Source of the DNA: Halonatronomonas betaini
GTDB taxonomy: Bacteria > Bacillota > Halanaerobiia > Halanaerobiales > Halarsenatibacteraceae
DNA: 64,000 nt
Assembly (NCBI RefSeq): GCF_015666175.1
Contig: NZ_JADPIE010000001.1
Coordinates: forward strand, 439,741-503,740
Reading direction: 5' to 3'
A program made the position numbers and the translations under genes. Positions 19,957 through 28,285 of the stretch are shown here, piece after piece. Each line of letters opens with the position of its first letter. The first letter of the stretch is position 1. The notes under the pieces were generated by a model that was given only the letters and a program-made list of their open reading frames with translations, was not told where the DNA came from and did not search any database.

Positions 19957-20289
19957 ATGGCAGTAGAAGAGAAGGTTTCAGGGAAGTATAAGGTTGAATT
20001 TACTGAAGATGCTAAAGATTTTATTAAAGATAAAGATTTTGAAGATATAACTGTAAAGATGATTAGACAGAGCGGAGGTTGAAGTGGTCCAACTATGAAG
20101 CCTGAGGTTCAGGCTGGAAGTCCAAAAGGTAAGGAAAGAGACTATTATCAAACTGTTAAAACTGATGGTGTAAATATTCATATAGCTAAAAATATGAATA
20201 GGGAGAATACAAACATTAAATTAACTATTGATGTAACAGGTTTTTGGGTTGTCAAAAATCTTTATCTTTCAAATTTAGAGCAATTTTAA
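19957..20289 (+). CDS. HesB/IscA-like selenoprotein with in-frame UGA (Sec42)
   Basis: 110 aa if the TGA at 20080-20082 is read as selenocysteine. ATG lies 6 nt after GGAGGTG. The first 41 codons read straight into ...MIRQSGG, then TGA, then SGPTMKPEVQAG, and the frame stays open to TAA at 20289. The GG-U-SGP context matches the known HesB-like selenoprotein family (for example in Geobacter). IscA/HesB proteins are small beta-rich proteins whose Cys ligands bind Fe-S clusters or iron; here the UGA position is the only candidate, since there is no cysteine anywhere in the protein. Its role is therefore not classical cluster carrying and remains unknown. A hairpin with a GG-containing loop lies 16 nt after the UGA (see separate entry). 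A monocistronic unit between tRNA-Leu and an AGCS transporter, with its own terminator. Confidence 0.88.
20099..20115 (+). promoter_or_regulatory. Candidate bacterial SECIS hairpin of the HesB-like gene
   Basis: AGCCTG (20099-20104), loop AGGTT, CAGGCT (20110-20115): a perfect 6-bp stem starting 17 nt after the UGA. The GGU in the loop and the distance match the E. coli fdhF-type SECIS that SelB recognises. Confidence 0.7.
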
Positions 20290-20295
20290 TTCTTT

Positions 20296-20328
20296 ACTGG
20301 CCGGTAATAATCCGGTCAGTTTTTTTCT
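20296..20328 (+). terminator. Terminator after HesB-like selenoprotein gene
   Basis: CTGGCCGG (20297-20304) / CCGGTCAG, loop TAATAAT, followed by seven T residues. Confidence 0.9.
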
Positions 20329-20385
20329 TTATATTATAAAATGTTTTTTTTAACATAATAAAACATAATAAATTTTATTTAATGT

Positions 20386-20414
20386 GCAGGAATTTAGTAG
20401 GATATCTTTAATAT
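20386..20414 (+). promoter_or_regulatory. GCAGGAATT promoter-like element before symporter gene
   Basis: GCAGGAATTTAGTAG shares its first part with the elements at 104, 11803 and 57474. The -10-like part at the expected distance is TTTAAT, a weaker match to GAAT. Confidence 0.25.
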
Positions 20415-20465
20415 AATAATAGAATTATATTTTTCATTATTTTAATAAAATTTATAAGGGGGAAT

Positions 20466-21833
20466 TTGTTAATGTTAGATTCATTACTTGCGGTTAATGA
20501 TGCAATCAACGAGATTGTATGGGGGCCACCTTTTCTTGTTTTACTTGTAGGTACAGGGATTTATCTGACCTTCAGACTTAATTTTTTCCAGTTTACTCAT
20601 TTTAAATTATCATGGAAACAAAGTTTTGGAAGATACTTCAGTAAAGAAGCAGAAGAAGAGGGTGGAGTATTAAGCTCCTTTCAGGCCATAAGTTCTGCTA
20701 TGGCAGCAACGCTTGGTGTTGGAAATATAGCCGGTGTTAGTACTGCTCTCTCACTCGGTGGTCCAGGTGCAATCTTCTGGATGTGGGTCTCTGCTTTATT
20801 TGGAATGGCCACAAAGTTTGCTGAGGCTCAATTAGGTATTAAATATCGTGAAGAACATGGAGAAGATGATTTTACTGGTGGAGTAATGTATTATATTCAG
20901 AATGGTATGGGTGGAAAATGGAAATGGCTGGCCGTACTTTATGCATTCTTTGCTGGAATTGCAGCCTTTGGTATTGGTAATATGGTTCAATCCAATACAC
21001 TTGCCCATGCAGCTGAAGATGGCTTTGCCATACCAACCTGGGTAACCGGTGTTGTAGTAGTATTTTTTGTTGGTTTAGTTATTATTGGTGGAGTAAAAAG
21101 AATTGGTAAAGTAGCAGAAAAATTAGTTCCATTAATGGCTATTTTCTATTTTGTTGGTGGTGGCTTAATTATAATCTTAAATATTGGTGCTGTACCTGCG
21201 GTCTTTGCTGATATTTTCTCCAGTGCGTTTACTGGTTCGGCAGCTGTTGGTGGCTTTGCCGGTGCAACAGTCAGGATGGCAGTCCGTTTTGGTGTAGCCC
21301 GAGGTGTATTCTCAAACGAAGCCGGACTTGGAGCCGCTTCAATTATACATGCCCAGGCCAGAAACAAACCTACCCGTCAGGGTATGTGGGGTATCTGGGA
21401 AGTTATAATTGATACATTAGTCGTTGGTACAATTACTGCACTAGTTGTACTTCTAACAGGCGCGTTGGAAACAGGAGAAACTGGAGCTGTTTTAGCTTCA
21501 GAGGGCTTTACAATGGGGCTACCAGGTCCCGGAGGCTATATCATAAATATTAGTATTATAGTCTTTGCCTTTACAACTATGTTAACCTGGAGTTTTTATG
21601 GTGAAGAAAGTTGGAGATATATCTTCGGCAAAAAAATTGTAATGCCATATAGATTTGTCTTTTTAGGTTTATTATTTGTTGGTGCAATAGGAGCTTTAGA
21701 ACCAATCTGGTTATTAGCTGACACATTAAATGGTTTAATGGCAGCTCCAAACTTAATTGCTTTAATAGTCCTTGCTGGTGTAATAGTAAAAGAAAAAGAC
21801 GATTATATGGATGAACTCACCCGTTCTGCTTAA
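20466..21833 (+). CDS. Alanine/glycine:cation symporter (AGCS family)
   Basis: Secondary transporter of 455 aa. Start at an ATG in the TTAATGTTAGATTC context (20466 or 20472, both in frame) after AAGGGGG. About 10-11 hydrophobic helices and the family signatures GVGNIAGVSTALSLGGPGA (residues about 82-100) and RGVFSNEAGLGAASIIHA (about 280). AGCS carriers import alanine or glycine with Na+ or H+, and Na+ coupling would suit a halophile. The C terminus (KEKDDYMDELTRSA) is cytoplasmic and charged. It ends with a good terminator and stands alone, although a D-cysteine desulfhydrase-like gene follows on the same strand. Confidence 0.95.
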   Translation: MLMLDSLLAVNDAINEIVWGPPFLVLLVGTGIYLTFRLNFFQFTHFKLSWKQSFGRYFSKEAEEEGGVLSSFQAISSAMAATLGVGNIAGVSTALSLGGPGAIFWMWVSALFGMATKFAEAQLGIKYREEHGEDDFTGGVMYYIQNGMGGKWKWLAVLYAFFAGIAAFGIGNMVQSNTLAHAAEDGFAIPTWVTGVVVVFFVGLVIIGGVKRIGKVAEKLVPLMAIFYFVGGGLIIILNIGAVPAVFADIFSSAFTGSAAVGGFAGATVRMAVRFGVARGVFSNEAGLGAASIIHAQARNKPTRQGMWGIWEVIIDTLVVGTITALVVLLTGALETGETGAVLASEGFTMGLPGPGGYIINISIIVFAFTTMLTWSFYGEESWRYIFGKKIVMPYRFVFLGLLFVGAIGALEPIWLLADTLNGLMAAPNLIALIVLAGVIVKEKDDYMDELTRSA

Positions 21834-21856
21834 AATTATCAAATAGTATATCAAAA

Positions 21857-21882
21857 ATGCCTGGGAAACCAGGCTTTTTTTA
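21857..21882 (+). terminator. Terminator after AGCS symporter gene
   Basis: GCCTGG-GAAA-CCAGGC (21859-21874) followed by seven T residues. Confidence 0.9.
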
Positions 21883-21978
21883 TTTAAATTACTCTCTTTA
21901 AATTTATTTGAGAGGATTTTGTGGTTTTGTGTTGAATAAATGTATTGTAGAGTCTAATAATTTTGAGGGGGTATAATA

Positions 21979-22947
21979 ATGTATACTAGAGTCCCATTAT
22001 CAGATCTACCAACTTCATTAGAAAGAATGCCTGAAATTTCAAGAATTTATGATAATGATTTTTATATTAAAAGAGACGATCTTGCCGGGCCAGAACCAGG
22101 TGGAAATAAAGCTAGAAAATTAGATTATATTTTAGGGGAAGTTAAAAAAGAAAATGCCAATCACCTTATAACTACTGGCAGTCCATTTTCAAATCATTGT
22201 AGATTAACTGCAATGGCAGCATTAAAATTTGGTTTAGATTGTACATTAATTTTAACAACTGATCAAAACCCTTCAGAGATAAATTATGGTGGCAATTATT
22301 TTATTTATGATCTTTTAGATGTTAAAATAAAAACTGTGCCATTAGCAAAAAGGCAGGAAGCAATGCAGGCAGAGTATTCTGAGCTTAAATCAACCGGGAA
22401 AAAGCCATATCTAATAGAAGCAGGAGGTTATGGTAATGCAGGAACTCATGGTTATGTAGAAGCTGCTTCAGAATTGAAAGCTGATATTAATTTTCATCCT
22501 GGTAGATTTGATTATTTATTTTTAGCGTCAGGTACAGGTACGACCCAGGCAGGGCTTCTAATCGGTAATTATCTTCATCATATGGCAGAATCTATTATCG
22601 GTATAAGTGTTGAGGCCGATGAAAATTCTGGTAGTAAAAAGATTAAAAATTGTATTGATGAGTATTGCAATGAAAACAATCTGCCGGCAGATATAATAAA
22701 ACAGGATGTCATATTTATAGATAAGTACAGAGGTAAAGGTTATGGAAAAATAGATGATGAAGTTATTAAGGTTATTAGGGAAATAGCAAAAAAAGAGTCG
22801 ATACTCCTTGATCCTGTTTATACAGGGCAGGGCTTTTATGGAATGTTATCTTTTTTACAGAATAACAATATAAGACGTAAAAAAATTCTTTTTCTCCATA
22901 CTGGAGGGTTGCCGATTCTCTTTAACAACTCAGAATCATTTAAGTAA
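21979..22947 (+). CDS. D-cysteine desulfhydrase / ACC deaminase-family PLP enzyme
   Basis: Fold-type II PLP enzyme of 322 aa. FYIKRDDLAGPEPGGNKARK (residues about 27-46) carries the PLP lysine in the GGNKxRKL motif typical of D-cysteine desulfhydrase, ACC deaminase and L-cysteate lyase. The usual QSNHxRxTAAAA stretch appears as SPFSNHCRLTAMAA, with Phe-Ser in place of Gln-Ser. A glycine-rich phosphate-binding loop LASGTGTTQAG follows at about 183. The C terminus carries LDPVYTGQGFYG. Substrate cannot be fixed from sequence; D-cysteine or another D-amino acid is most likely. Followed by a YwiB-like gene 35 bp downstream, probably cotranscribed. Confidence 0.88.
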   Translation: MYTRVPLSDLPTSLERMPEISRIYDNDFYIKRDDLAGPEPGGNKARKLDYILGEVKKENANHLITTGSPFSNHCRLTAMAALKFGLDCTLILTTDQNPSEINYGGNYFIYDLLDVKIKTVPLAKRQEAMQAEYSELKSTGKKPYLIEAGGYGNAGTHGYVEAASELKADINFHPGRFDYLFLASGTGTTQAGLLIGNYLHHMAESIIGISVEADENSGSKKIKNCIDEYCNENNLPADIIKQDVIFIDKYRGKGYGKIDDEVIKVIREIAKKESILLDPVYTGQGFYGMLSFLQNNNIRRKKILFLHTGGLPILFNNSESFK

Positions 22948-22982
22948 AATTATAATTTTAGTATTTCAGGAGGAACAAGCCA

Positions 22983-23417
22983 ATGAAATATCCTATAAAT
23001 CTAATAATAGAAAATAATCAAAAATTATCCCATGGTGGCAAAGATCAATTAGAATATCATGGCAAGGGCAAGTTATATAAAAAAAATAACTCTATTTATC
23101 TCCGTTATAAAGAAGATATTCAGGGTATGGAGGCTGCTAGGATCACAATTAAGATTAAAGAATCAGAAGGTACTGTTTTAATAAGAAGATCAGGAAATGG
23201 AATTGGTAGTTTCAAGCAAAATTTTAAAGCAGGAGAAAGTTGTGAAGACTTTTATCGACATGTTCATGGCACAGTAGAGTTAAAAACTTTTACCGATAAA
23301 TTAGATTGTTATTTAGAAGATGGAGCAGGAGAGATTAATATAGTTTATCAATTGTTCATTGGCGGTCAAAAAGTCGGAGTAAATGATTTAAGAATATGCT
23401 ACCAGGAAGTTAAATAG
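22983..23417 (+). CDS. YwiB/DUF1934-type beta-barrel protein
   Basis: 144 aa, ATG 7 nt after AGGAGG. A small all-beta protein of the YwiB family (DUF1934), common in Firmicutes and of unknown function. Typical pieces are an N-terminal strand (KYPINLIIENNQ), the YHGKGKLYKKNNSIYLRYKED core, VLIRRSGNGIGSFKQNF in mid protein and the C-terminal INIVYQLFIGGQKVGVNDLRI. The fold resembles calycins or lipocalins. It follows the PLP enzyme in a two-gene unit ended by a bidirectional hairpin. Confidence 0.8.
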   Translation: MKYPINLIIENNQKLSHGGKDQLEYHGKGKLYKKNNSIYLRYKEDIQGMEAARITIKIKESEGTVLIRRSGNGIGSFKQNFKAGESCEDFYRHVHGTVELKTFTDKLDCYLEDGAGEINIVYQLFIGGQKVGVNDLRICYQEVK

Positions 23418-23423
23418 TAAGCA

Positions 23424-23452
23424 AATCCCTGCCAGACTAACGGCAGGGATTA
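23424..23452. terminator. Convergent terminator
   Basis: AATCCCTGCC (23424-23433) / GGCAGGGAT (23442-23450) between two convergent genes. The T-run is poor on both strands. Confidence 0.65.
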
Positions 23453-23461
23453 ACTTTGAAT

Positions 23462-24607
23462 TTAATATCTATAAACAGCACCTATATCTGTATCATCAGG
23501 CATTTGTTCATCTGAAAGTAGATATACTTTCCCACCATTTAAGATTGTATTTAATACTGCATAATTGTAAAGATCGAAATCATGATCAGGTTCTTCTTCA
23601 ATTATTTTATCATCAGATAGGTCATAATTACCCTGTTTATTAGCAGAACTTGATAATAATAAAAATTCGACTTTTCCATGGACAGTTTCTGGTAAAATCT
23701 TTTCAAGTTCTTTTTCTGTTTTCCCACTGCTTATTAATTCTTTATATTTTTCAATTGCATTTTCTTTTTCTTTATTTAATTCAGGGAGGATAACATCCTT
23801 TGCTTGACTGTAAATTTCCTCTTTTTTCATTTTTCCTGGGCTACCCTTTACAAACTCCTCTAATAGATTGTCATAGTTATTAGCTTTTTCATAATAAGGA
23901 TAGATTTCTTCAACACACATCAGGGCAAGAGGTGCACCTAATTGATTTAGATATGGTGTTACAGCTTCATCAACAAGTCTAAAATATTGAAGTAAGTCTT
24001 CTTCTGTATCTCCTTCGACACCGCCCTGGCCATGGTAAATACCAGTATCTCCCCCGGTGGAGCTGGAAGCTCTCTGAATATTAACTTCAAGATTTCCAGT
24101 TTCAAAGATTTCTTCAAAACTTGCTGGTAAGTTTTCAAGTTCAACCTTTTCAATATTTTCATCATCACAGTAAAATATTCTTGTATTGTTACGACTTAAA
24201 GCTAAAAGATAAAAACTATTATCTTCAAAAACTGCCGGTACAATTTGACGAAAATCAAAGTTTTCACCCACTTTGATTTCTTCTTCAAATTTGACTGGCA
24301 GTCTATATGATTTATATTGATCAGGAGAAATATAGAATGCCAATCCCTGACTTTGCTCATCAAGCCAGAAATCTTTATCATTCTCTAGACCTACCAGTGG
24401 CTCTAATATTTCATCTATTTCCTTTTCACTCATACCCCAGTTATCTTTTAATTTCTTGCGAGCAGCTCTGGTAAGATTCTTAAATCTTATTTTCATTTTG
24501 TTGTAGGCATTTCCCTCTGATTTTTCAGTTGGCATATAAATGCTAATGCAGGGTTGATTAGTTTCAGATATTAACTTCTTAACTTCTTCTCTTTTAATTT
24601 TATCCAT
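23462..24607 (-). CDS. baeRF-like (bacterial eRF1-type domain) protein
   Basis: 381 aa, ATG after AAGGAGGGTG. It resembles the bacterial/archaeal eRF1-like (baeRF) group: N-terminal CISIYMPTEKSEGNAYNKMK with long helices, then GLAFYISPDQYKSYRLPVKF (about 98-117), a central DNSFYLLALSRNNTRIFYCD segment (about 150-168) and a C-terminal Rossmann-like part with GKVEFLLLSSSANKQG and AVLNTILNGGKVYLLSDEQM. These are predicted to act on ribosomes or in stress; no member is well characterised to my knowledge. The Gly-Gly-Gln motif of true release factors is not present at the expected place, although GGDTGIYHGQGG near residue 188 is glycine-rich. Monocistronic on the minus strand. Confidence 0.75.
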   Translation of the reverse strand: MDKIKREEVKKLISETNQPCISIYMPTEKSEGNAYNKMKIRFKNLTRAARKKLKDNWGMSEKEIDEILEPLVGLENDKDFWLDEQSQGLAFYISPDQYKSYRLPVKFEEEIKVGENFDFRQIVPAVFEDNSFYLLALSRNNTRIFYCDDENIEKVELENLPASFEEIFETGNLEVNIQRASSSTGGDTGIYHGQGGVEGDTEEDLLQYFRLVDEAVTPYLNQLGAPLALMCVEEIYPYYEKANNYDNLLEEFVKGSPGKMKKEEIYSQAKDVILPELNKEKENAIEKYKELISSGKTEKELEKILPETVHGKVEFLLLSSSANKQGNYDLSDDKIIEEEPDHDFDLYNYAVLNTILNGGKVYLLSDEQMPDDTDIGAVYRY

Positions 24608-24720
24608 CTAACACCCTCCTTAAACATATTCTGATACAATTCTCAGTCAATTAATAATCTGCTGTAATTATATTATAATATATGTTTAATTAATCTGCAA
24701 TCTTTAAAAAATTATAAAAA

Positions 24721-24748
24721 TAGCCCCTGGATTATAAACCCAGAGGCA
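24721..24748 (-). terminator. Terminator after wrbA
   Basis: On the minus strand GCCTCTGGG pairs with CCAGGGGC, loop TTTATAAT, followed by TATTTTTAT. Confidence 0.85.
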
Positions 24749-24768
24749 GTAATTTTAGTTATATTTAT

Positions 24769-25389
24769 TTAACCATTAATGCCTTTAGCAACTCGGGCAA
24801 CTCTTTTTGCCAGCCTCTTTACCATAGTTAATTCAGATTCATTTGGAAAACGGCTTCCATCAGGACCAGCAACTGTAGATGGTCCATATGGTGAGCCACC
24901 TTGAAATTCAGTTTCACTTAGTTCTGGATTCTGGCCATAGGGAGTACCAACAAAAATCATTCCTAAATGAAGCATAGGTATTAAAGAAGAGAGAATGGTA
25001 CTTTCCTGGCCTCCATGAAGTGTATTGCTGCTGGTAAATATACCAGTTACTGTATCTTCTAAATCGCCATTTGCCCATAAACCACCGGATGTATCAAGTA
25101 CCTGTTTAACCTGAGCAGGCATATTACCAAATCTGGTTGGTATACCCCATAAAATACCATCTGCATTCTTTAGATCATCTTTTGTTACTTCTGGAATTTC
25201 TTCTTGTTCTTTTTGAGCTTTAACATAAGCTTCCTGTTCAGACATTGCTTTTTTAGCGGATTCGAATTCAGGGACTTTAACTAACTTAACATTTACTCCT
25301 TCGAGATCTTTAGCTCCATCTTTAGCAGCCTTTGCCATTTCAAAAACATGCCCATAAGAACTGTAATAGATAATTAATAACTCTGTCAT
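24769..25389 (-). CDS. wrbA: NAD(P)H:quinone oxidoreductase, WrbA type
   Basis: Flavodoxin-like FMN enzyme of 206 aa, typical for WrbA, which reduces quinones by two electrons. The FMN phosphate loop is YYSSYGHVFEMAK (residues about 8-20); IPTRFGNMPAQVKQVLD near 83 and SSNTLHGGQESTILS near 120 are family hallmarks; the C-terminal SPYGPSTVAGPDGS loop completes the FMN site. ATG after AAGGAGG. Divergent from the glycerophosphodiesterase gene at 25646. With katG and the peroxiredoxin it forms part of an oxidative-stress complement spread over the window. Confidence 0.95.
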   Translation of the reverse strand: MTELLIIYYSSYGHVFEMAKAAKDGAKDLEGVNVKLVKVPEFESAKKAMSEQEAYVKAQKEQEEIPEVTKDDLKNADGILWGIPTRFGNMPAQVKQVLDTSGGLWANGDLEDTVTGIFTSSNTLHGGQESTILSSLIPMLHLGMIFVGTPYGQNPELSETEFQGGSPYGPSTVAGPDGSRFPNESELTMVKRLAKRVARVAKGING

Positions 25390-25645
25390 TAATTTAACCT
25401 CCTTGATTATTTATATAAATATAATTAATTTCTAAATTTTATTATATTCAACTGATCAATTTTTATCTGTAATCGATTTTACATTTAATAATTGGAGTTT
25501 TTTGATTTTAGCTTTTTCTATATATTTGATTATCAACTTTTTTAAAGATTAAATTAAAAATTATTTAATACTATAAATTCCTTCAAAGAATTGATATAAT
25601 AAGATTACTTAAGAAATAGTTGACCTATTTAGGAGGCAACGATAA

Positions 25646-26485
25646 ATGCAGATAATATTATTTTTAGTTAGTATAATTTTAGTCTTGAATCTGTTACAGA
25701 TTTTAAAAGCTTTATTTTTTCCAAAAGGCAAACCTGATTATGGTTATTTCAATTTAATCAAAAAACCTATTAATATCGGTCATAGAGGGGCTTCTGGTCA
25801 TTATCCAGAAAACACCATGCTATCATTTAATCAGGCATTACAAATGGGGGCAAAAGGTTTTGAATTTGATTTAAAAATAACATCAGACAATAAAGTTTTA
25901 GTTTTCCATGATGATAATACTTTAAGAATGACCGGAAAAGAAATAAATATAAATGAAGTTGAATATAATAAATTAAAAGAGTTAAATATATTAAATTCTA
26001 ATGGAGAAAAAATTCCTTTATTAAGAGAGGTTTTAAATGAATTCCAAGATATACCTATGATTATTGAGATTAAAGACATAGGGGAAAACACAATTAAAAG
26101 TATAGCAGAGGTAATTAAAGAAACAGATAGTAAAGGGCAGGTATTACTCGGGAGTTTTCATGAAAGTACAATTAATGGGTTAAGAAATGAACTTCCAGAT
26201 GTTCCAACTGTTGCCTGTGAAAGAGAGGCTTTTTTATTTTATATATTATCACATTTTGGTTTAGCTGGTTTTTTAAATTGGGATTTTGAAGGTTTTTCAA
26301 TACCAATTAAGCATGGAAAACTACCAGTTTTAACTCCCCCTTTTATTGCTGCTGCCAAGGCAAAGGGTATAGGTTTATTTATCTGGACAATTAATAATGA
26401 GAAAACAATGAAAAGGTTAATTAAAATTGGAGTAGATGGTATTATGACTGATTATCCGGATAGGATGAATGATATTTCCTGTTAG
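25646..26485 (+). CDS. Glycerophosphodiester phosphodiesterase, membrane-anchored
   Basis: 279 aa, ATG after AGGAGGC. One N-terminal hydrophobic helix (residues about 2-22) anchors a GDPD TIM barrel that hydrolyses glycerophosphodiesters to glycerol-3-phosphate and an alcohol. Catalytic and metal residues are present: NIGHRGASGHYPENTMLSF (about 47-65), EFDLKITSDNKVLVFHDDNT (about 73-92) and IEIKD near 139. The end is typical (LFIWTINNEKTM, GVDGIMTDYPD). It is one of two GDPD genes here; the other sits beside an LtaS-like gene. An IclR-effector-domain gene follows 130 bp downstream. Confidence 0.95.
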   Translation: MQIILFLVSIILVLNLLQILKALFFPKGKPDYGYFNLIKKPINIGHRGASGHYPENTMLSFNQALQMGAKGFEFDLKITSDNKVLVFHDDNTLRMTGKEININEVEYNKLKELNILNSNGEKIPLLREVLNEFQDIPMIIEIKDIGENTIKSIAEVIKETDSKGQVLLGSFHESTINGLRNELPDVPTVACEREAFLFYILSHFGLAGFLNWDFEGFSIPIKHGKLPVLTPPFIAAAKAKGIGLFIWTINNEKTMKRLIKIGVDGIMTDYPDRMNDISC

Positions 26486-26614
26486 TGGATAAACTTGTTA
26501 ATGAATTTTTATTTTGTTATAATTATGTTGATAGATTGTATCAAAATAGAGAAGTGGTATTTGTACAGAACTTTCAAAAAGAGATTAGTTCAAAATAAAT
26601 AATTGGAGGTAAAA

Positions 26615-27244
26615 ATGAAATCTTTCAACTTTGAGAATAAGAGTAGAGATTCCAGGAAAGAATTATCAGATGAGAATATAGCTCCTTATTTACCAGGCAG
26701 AAATCTTGTAGATATAACAGGGATAATTAAAAAGAATAAAAAACTAATTACAGTTTCAAGAAAAGAGATGGATCATTTAGTAAAATTATCAAATGAAGCA
26801 GTTTATTTGCATTTATTAGAAAATAAACAACTGGTCACTGTTGATAAATATGAATCTACAAACTATGTGAAATTATCATGTGAAACAGGATTGCCATTTC
26901 CATTATATGCAACTGCTCCTGGAAAGGTAATTCTTGCCCATATAGATGAATCAAGTTTAGATGATTACCTTGATGAAGAACTTATTGCTTATACTATAAA
27001 TACAATTGTTGATAAAGATAGGCTGAAAGCTGAATTAAAAAAAGTTAAAGAAAATGGTTGTGCTACAAGTTATGGTGAGCTAGAAGCAGGCGTTCTTTCT
27101 ATTTCTGTACCTGTTTTTGAAAAGAAAGAAATTAAAGGGGCTATTAGTATAGCTGGTCCAGAATATAGAGTATATAAAAGACAGGGAGAGTACCTGACAG
27201 CTTTATTAGAATCAGTAAAGAAAATAAATCAGAAGTTAAACTAA
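26615..27244 (+). CDS. IclR effector-binding domain protein without HTH
   Basis: 209 aa from the ATG at 26615, set by GGAGGT 4 nt upstream. Residues about 40-205 match the GAF-like C-terminal domain of IclR regulators: VYLHLLENKQLVTVDKYES, LPFPLYATAPGKVILAH, then GCATSYGELEAGVLSISVPVF and KGAISIAGPEYR. The N-terminal ~60 aa winged helix of IclR proteins is absent; instead there is a charged stretch (NFENKSRDSRKELSDEN). No HTH codons appear in the 130 bp upstream. It may be a ligand-binding partner of another regulator or a relic. It ends at a bidirectional terminator. Confidence 0.8.
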   Translation: MKSFNFENKSRDSRKELSDENIAPYLPGRNLVDITGIIKKNKKLITVSRKEMDHLVKLSNEAVYLHLLENKQLVTVDKYESTNYVKLSCETGLPFPLYATAPGKVILAHIDESSLDDYLDEELIAYTINTIVDKDRLKAELKKVKENGCATSYGELEAGVLSISVPVFEKKEIKGAISIAGPEYRVYKRQGEYLTALLESVKKINQKLN

Positions 27245-27247
27245 TAT

Positions 27248-27279
27248 AAAAATGGCGGAAAGAGCCGCCATTTTTTTGC
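27248..27279. terminator. Bidirectional terminator
   Basis: AAAATGGCGG (27249-27258) / CCGCCATTTT with loop AAAGAG, T-run on the plus strand and A-run upstream, between convergent genes. Confidence 0.9.
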
Positions 27280-27285
27280 TTGTAT

Positions 27286-28257
27286 TTAGTTTCCAGCATC
27301 TAAAACCTCATCAAACTCAGGTAACTCTGGCAATCTATCAAGAAAGCCTAATACAACTTCTGGTCTATCTGTAATAAAACCACTTGCCTGGAAATGAGCT
27401 AATGTTCTTATCTGCCACAAATAATTAATTGTATAGGGGAAGACAAACTTTTTATTTTCATGGGCTGCTGCAATGTGCCATGGCCATGCCATAAAACCTT
27501 TGGGACCGAGCCCATCGGCTATTTCACTACTGTATTCAAGCCAATTATTCCAGCTACGTCTTGAAATTCTATTATCAGTTATTAATAATAATCTTGGTTT
27601 ATCAGGAACAAGTTCCTTAAACTTCCTTAAACTGCTTAAAGAGAATGAAAAGAAAATTGTCTTTTCAAAGCCCTCTTCTTCAAGCCAGTTTCTTTCTTCA
27701 AGAATATTTACAATTTCTTGCTCAATACCGTCATACTTTTCTGGATGTTTAGTTTCCAGTATTAAGCCTGGAGTATGGCTGCCAGCTTTTGCAATATCAA
27801 TAAGTTCATCTAAGGTTAATATATCTAACCCCTCATAGTTTTCATCAGCGTAATTTTCGTTAGCTTCATTAAACCAGCTTCCATAATCAAGTTGTCTTAA
27901 TTCCTCTAAAGTAAATTCTCCGATTTCATCATTAATTCTATCTGGGAAAACTTCTTCAACATTTGAGGTTCTTTCTAAAGTTTCATCATGAAATATTATT
28001 AATTCACCATCTGCTGTCATTTGAACATCAGCTTCAAAATAATCAGCACCAGTTTCTCTAGCTATTTCATATGCAGGCCTGGTTGATTCAGGAGCCACTA
28101 TTGACGCCCCTCTATGGGCTATTACTGCTGGATAAGGTATATTATGGTCTGATAATATATCTTCACCTCTCATATCAGGATTAATTAAATAATAACCACC
28201 GTAAAAAATCATGAAACCGGCAAATAAAATTAATAGAATGATAATAACGAATTTCAT
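27286..28257 (-). CDS. Glycerophosphodiester phosphodiesterase (secreted or anchored)
   Basis: 323 aa, ATG after AGGGGTG. An N-terminal hydrophobic helix (about 2-24) is a signal anchor; the rest is a GDPD barrel outside the cytoplasm. Motifs: AHRGASIVAPESTRPAYE (about 47-64), with Ser where most members have Asn (PENT); EADVQMTADGELIIFHDETL (about 75-94); LILETKHPEKYDG. The end GFITDRPEVVLGFL is typical. It follows the LtaS-like gene by 28 bp on the same strand, so both probably act on the same glycerophosphate-containing envelope polymer or lipid head group. Confidence 0.92.
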   Translation of the reverse strand: MKFVIIILLILFAGFMIFYGGYYLINPDMRGEDILSDHNIPYPAVIAHRGASIVAPESTRPAYEIARETGADYFEADVQMTADGELIIFHDETLERTSNVEEVFPDRINDEIGEFTLEELRQLDYGSWFNEANENYADENYEGLDILTLDELIDIAKAGSHTPGLILETKHPEKYDGIEQEIVNILEERNWLEEEGFEKTIFFSFSLSSLRKFKELVPDKPRLLLITDNRISRRSWNNWLEYSSEIADGLGPKGFMAWPWHIAAAHENKKFVFPYTINYLWQIRTLAHFQASGFITDRPEVVLGFLDRLPELPEFDEVLDAGN

Positions 28258-28285
28258 GTTATTTCACCCCTCAATAAAAACCTTA

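Noticed and set aside
20095-20289. Separate 64-aa protein starting at the ATG of 20095
   Set aside because: It is the C-terminal part of the HesB-like selenoprotein: same frame, no ribosome site, and the part upstream of the UGA has a good start and continuous family similarity.
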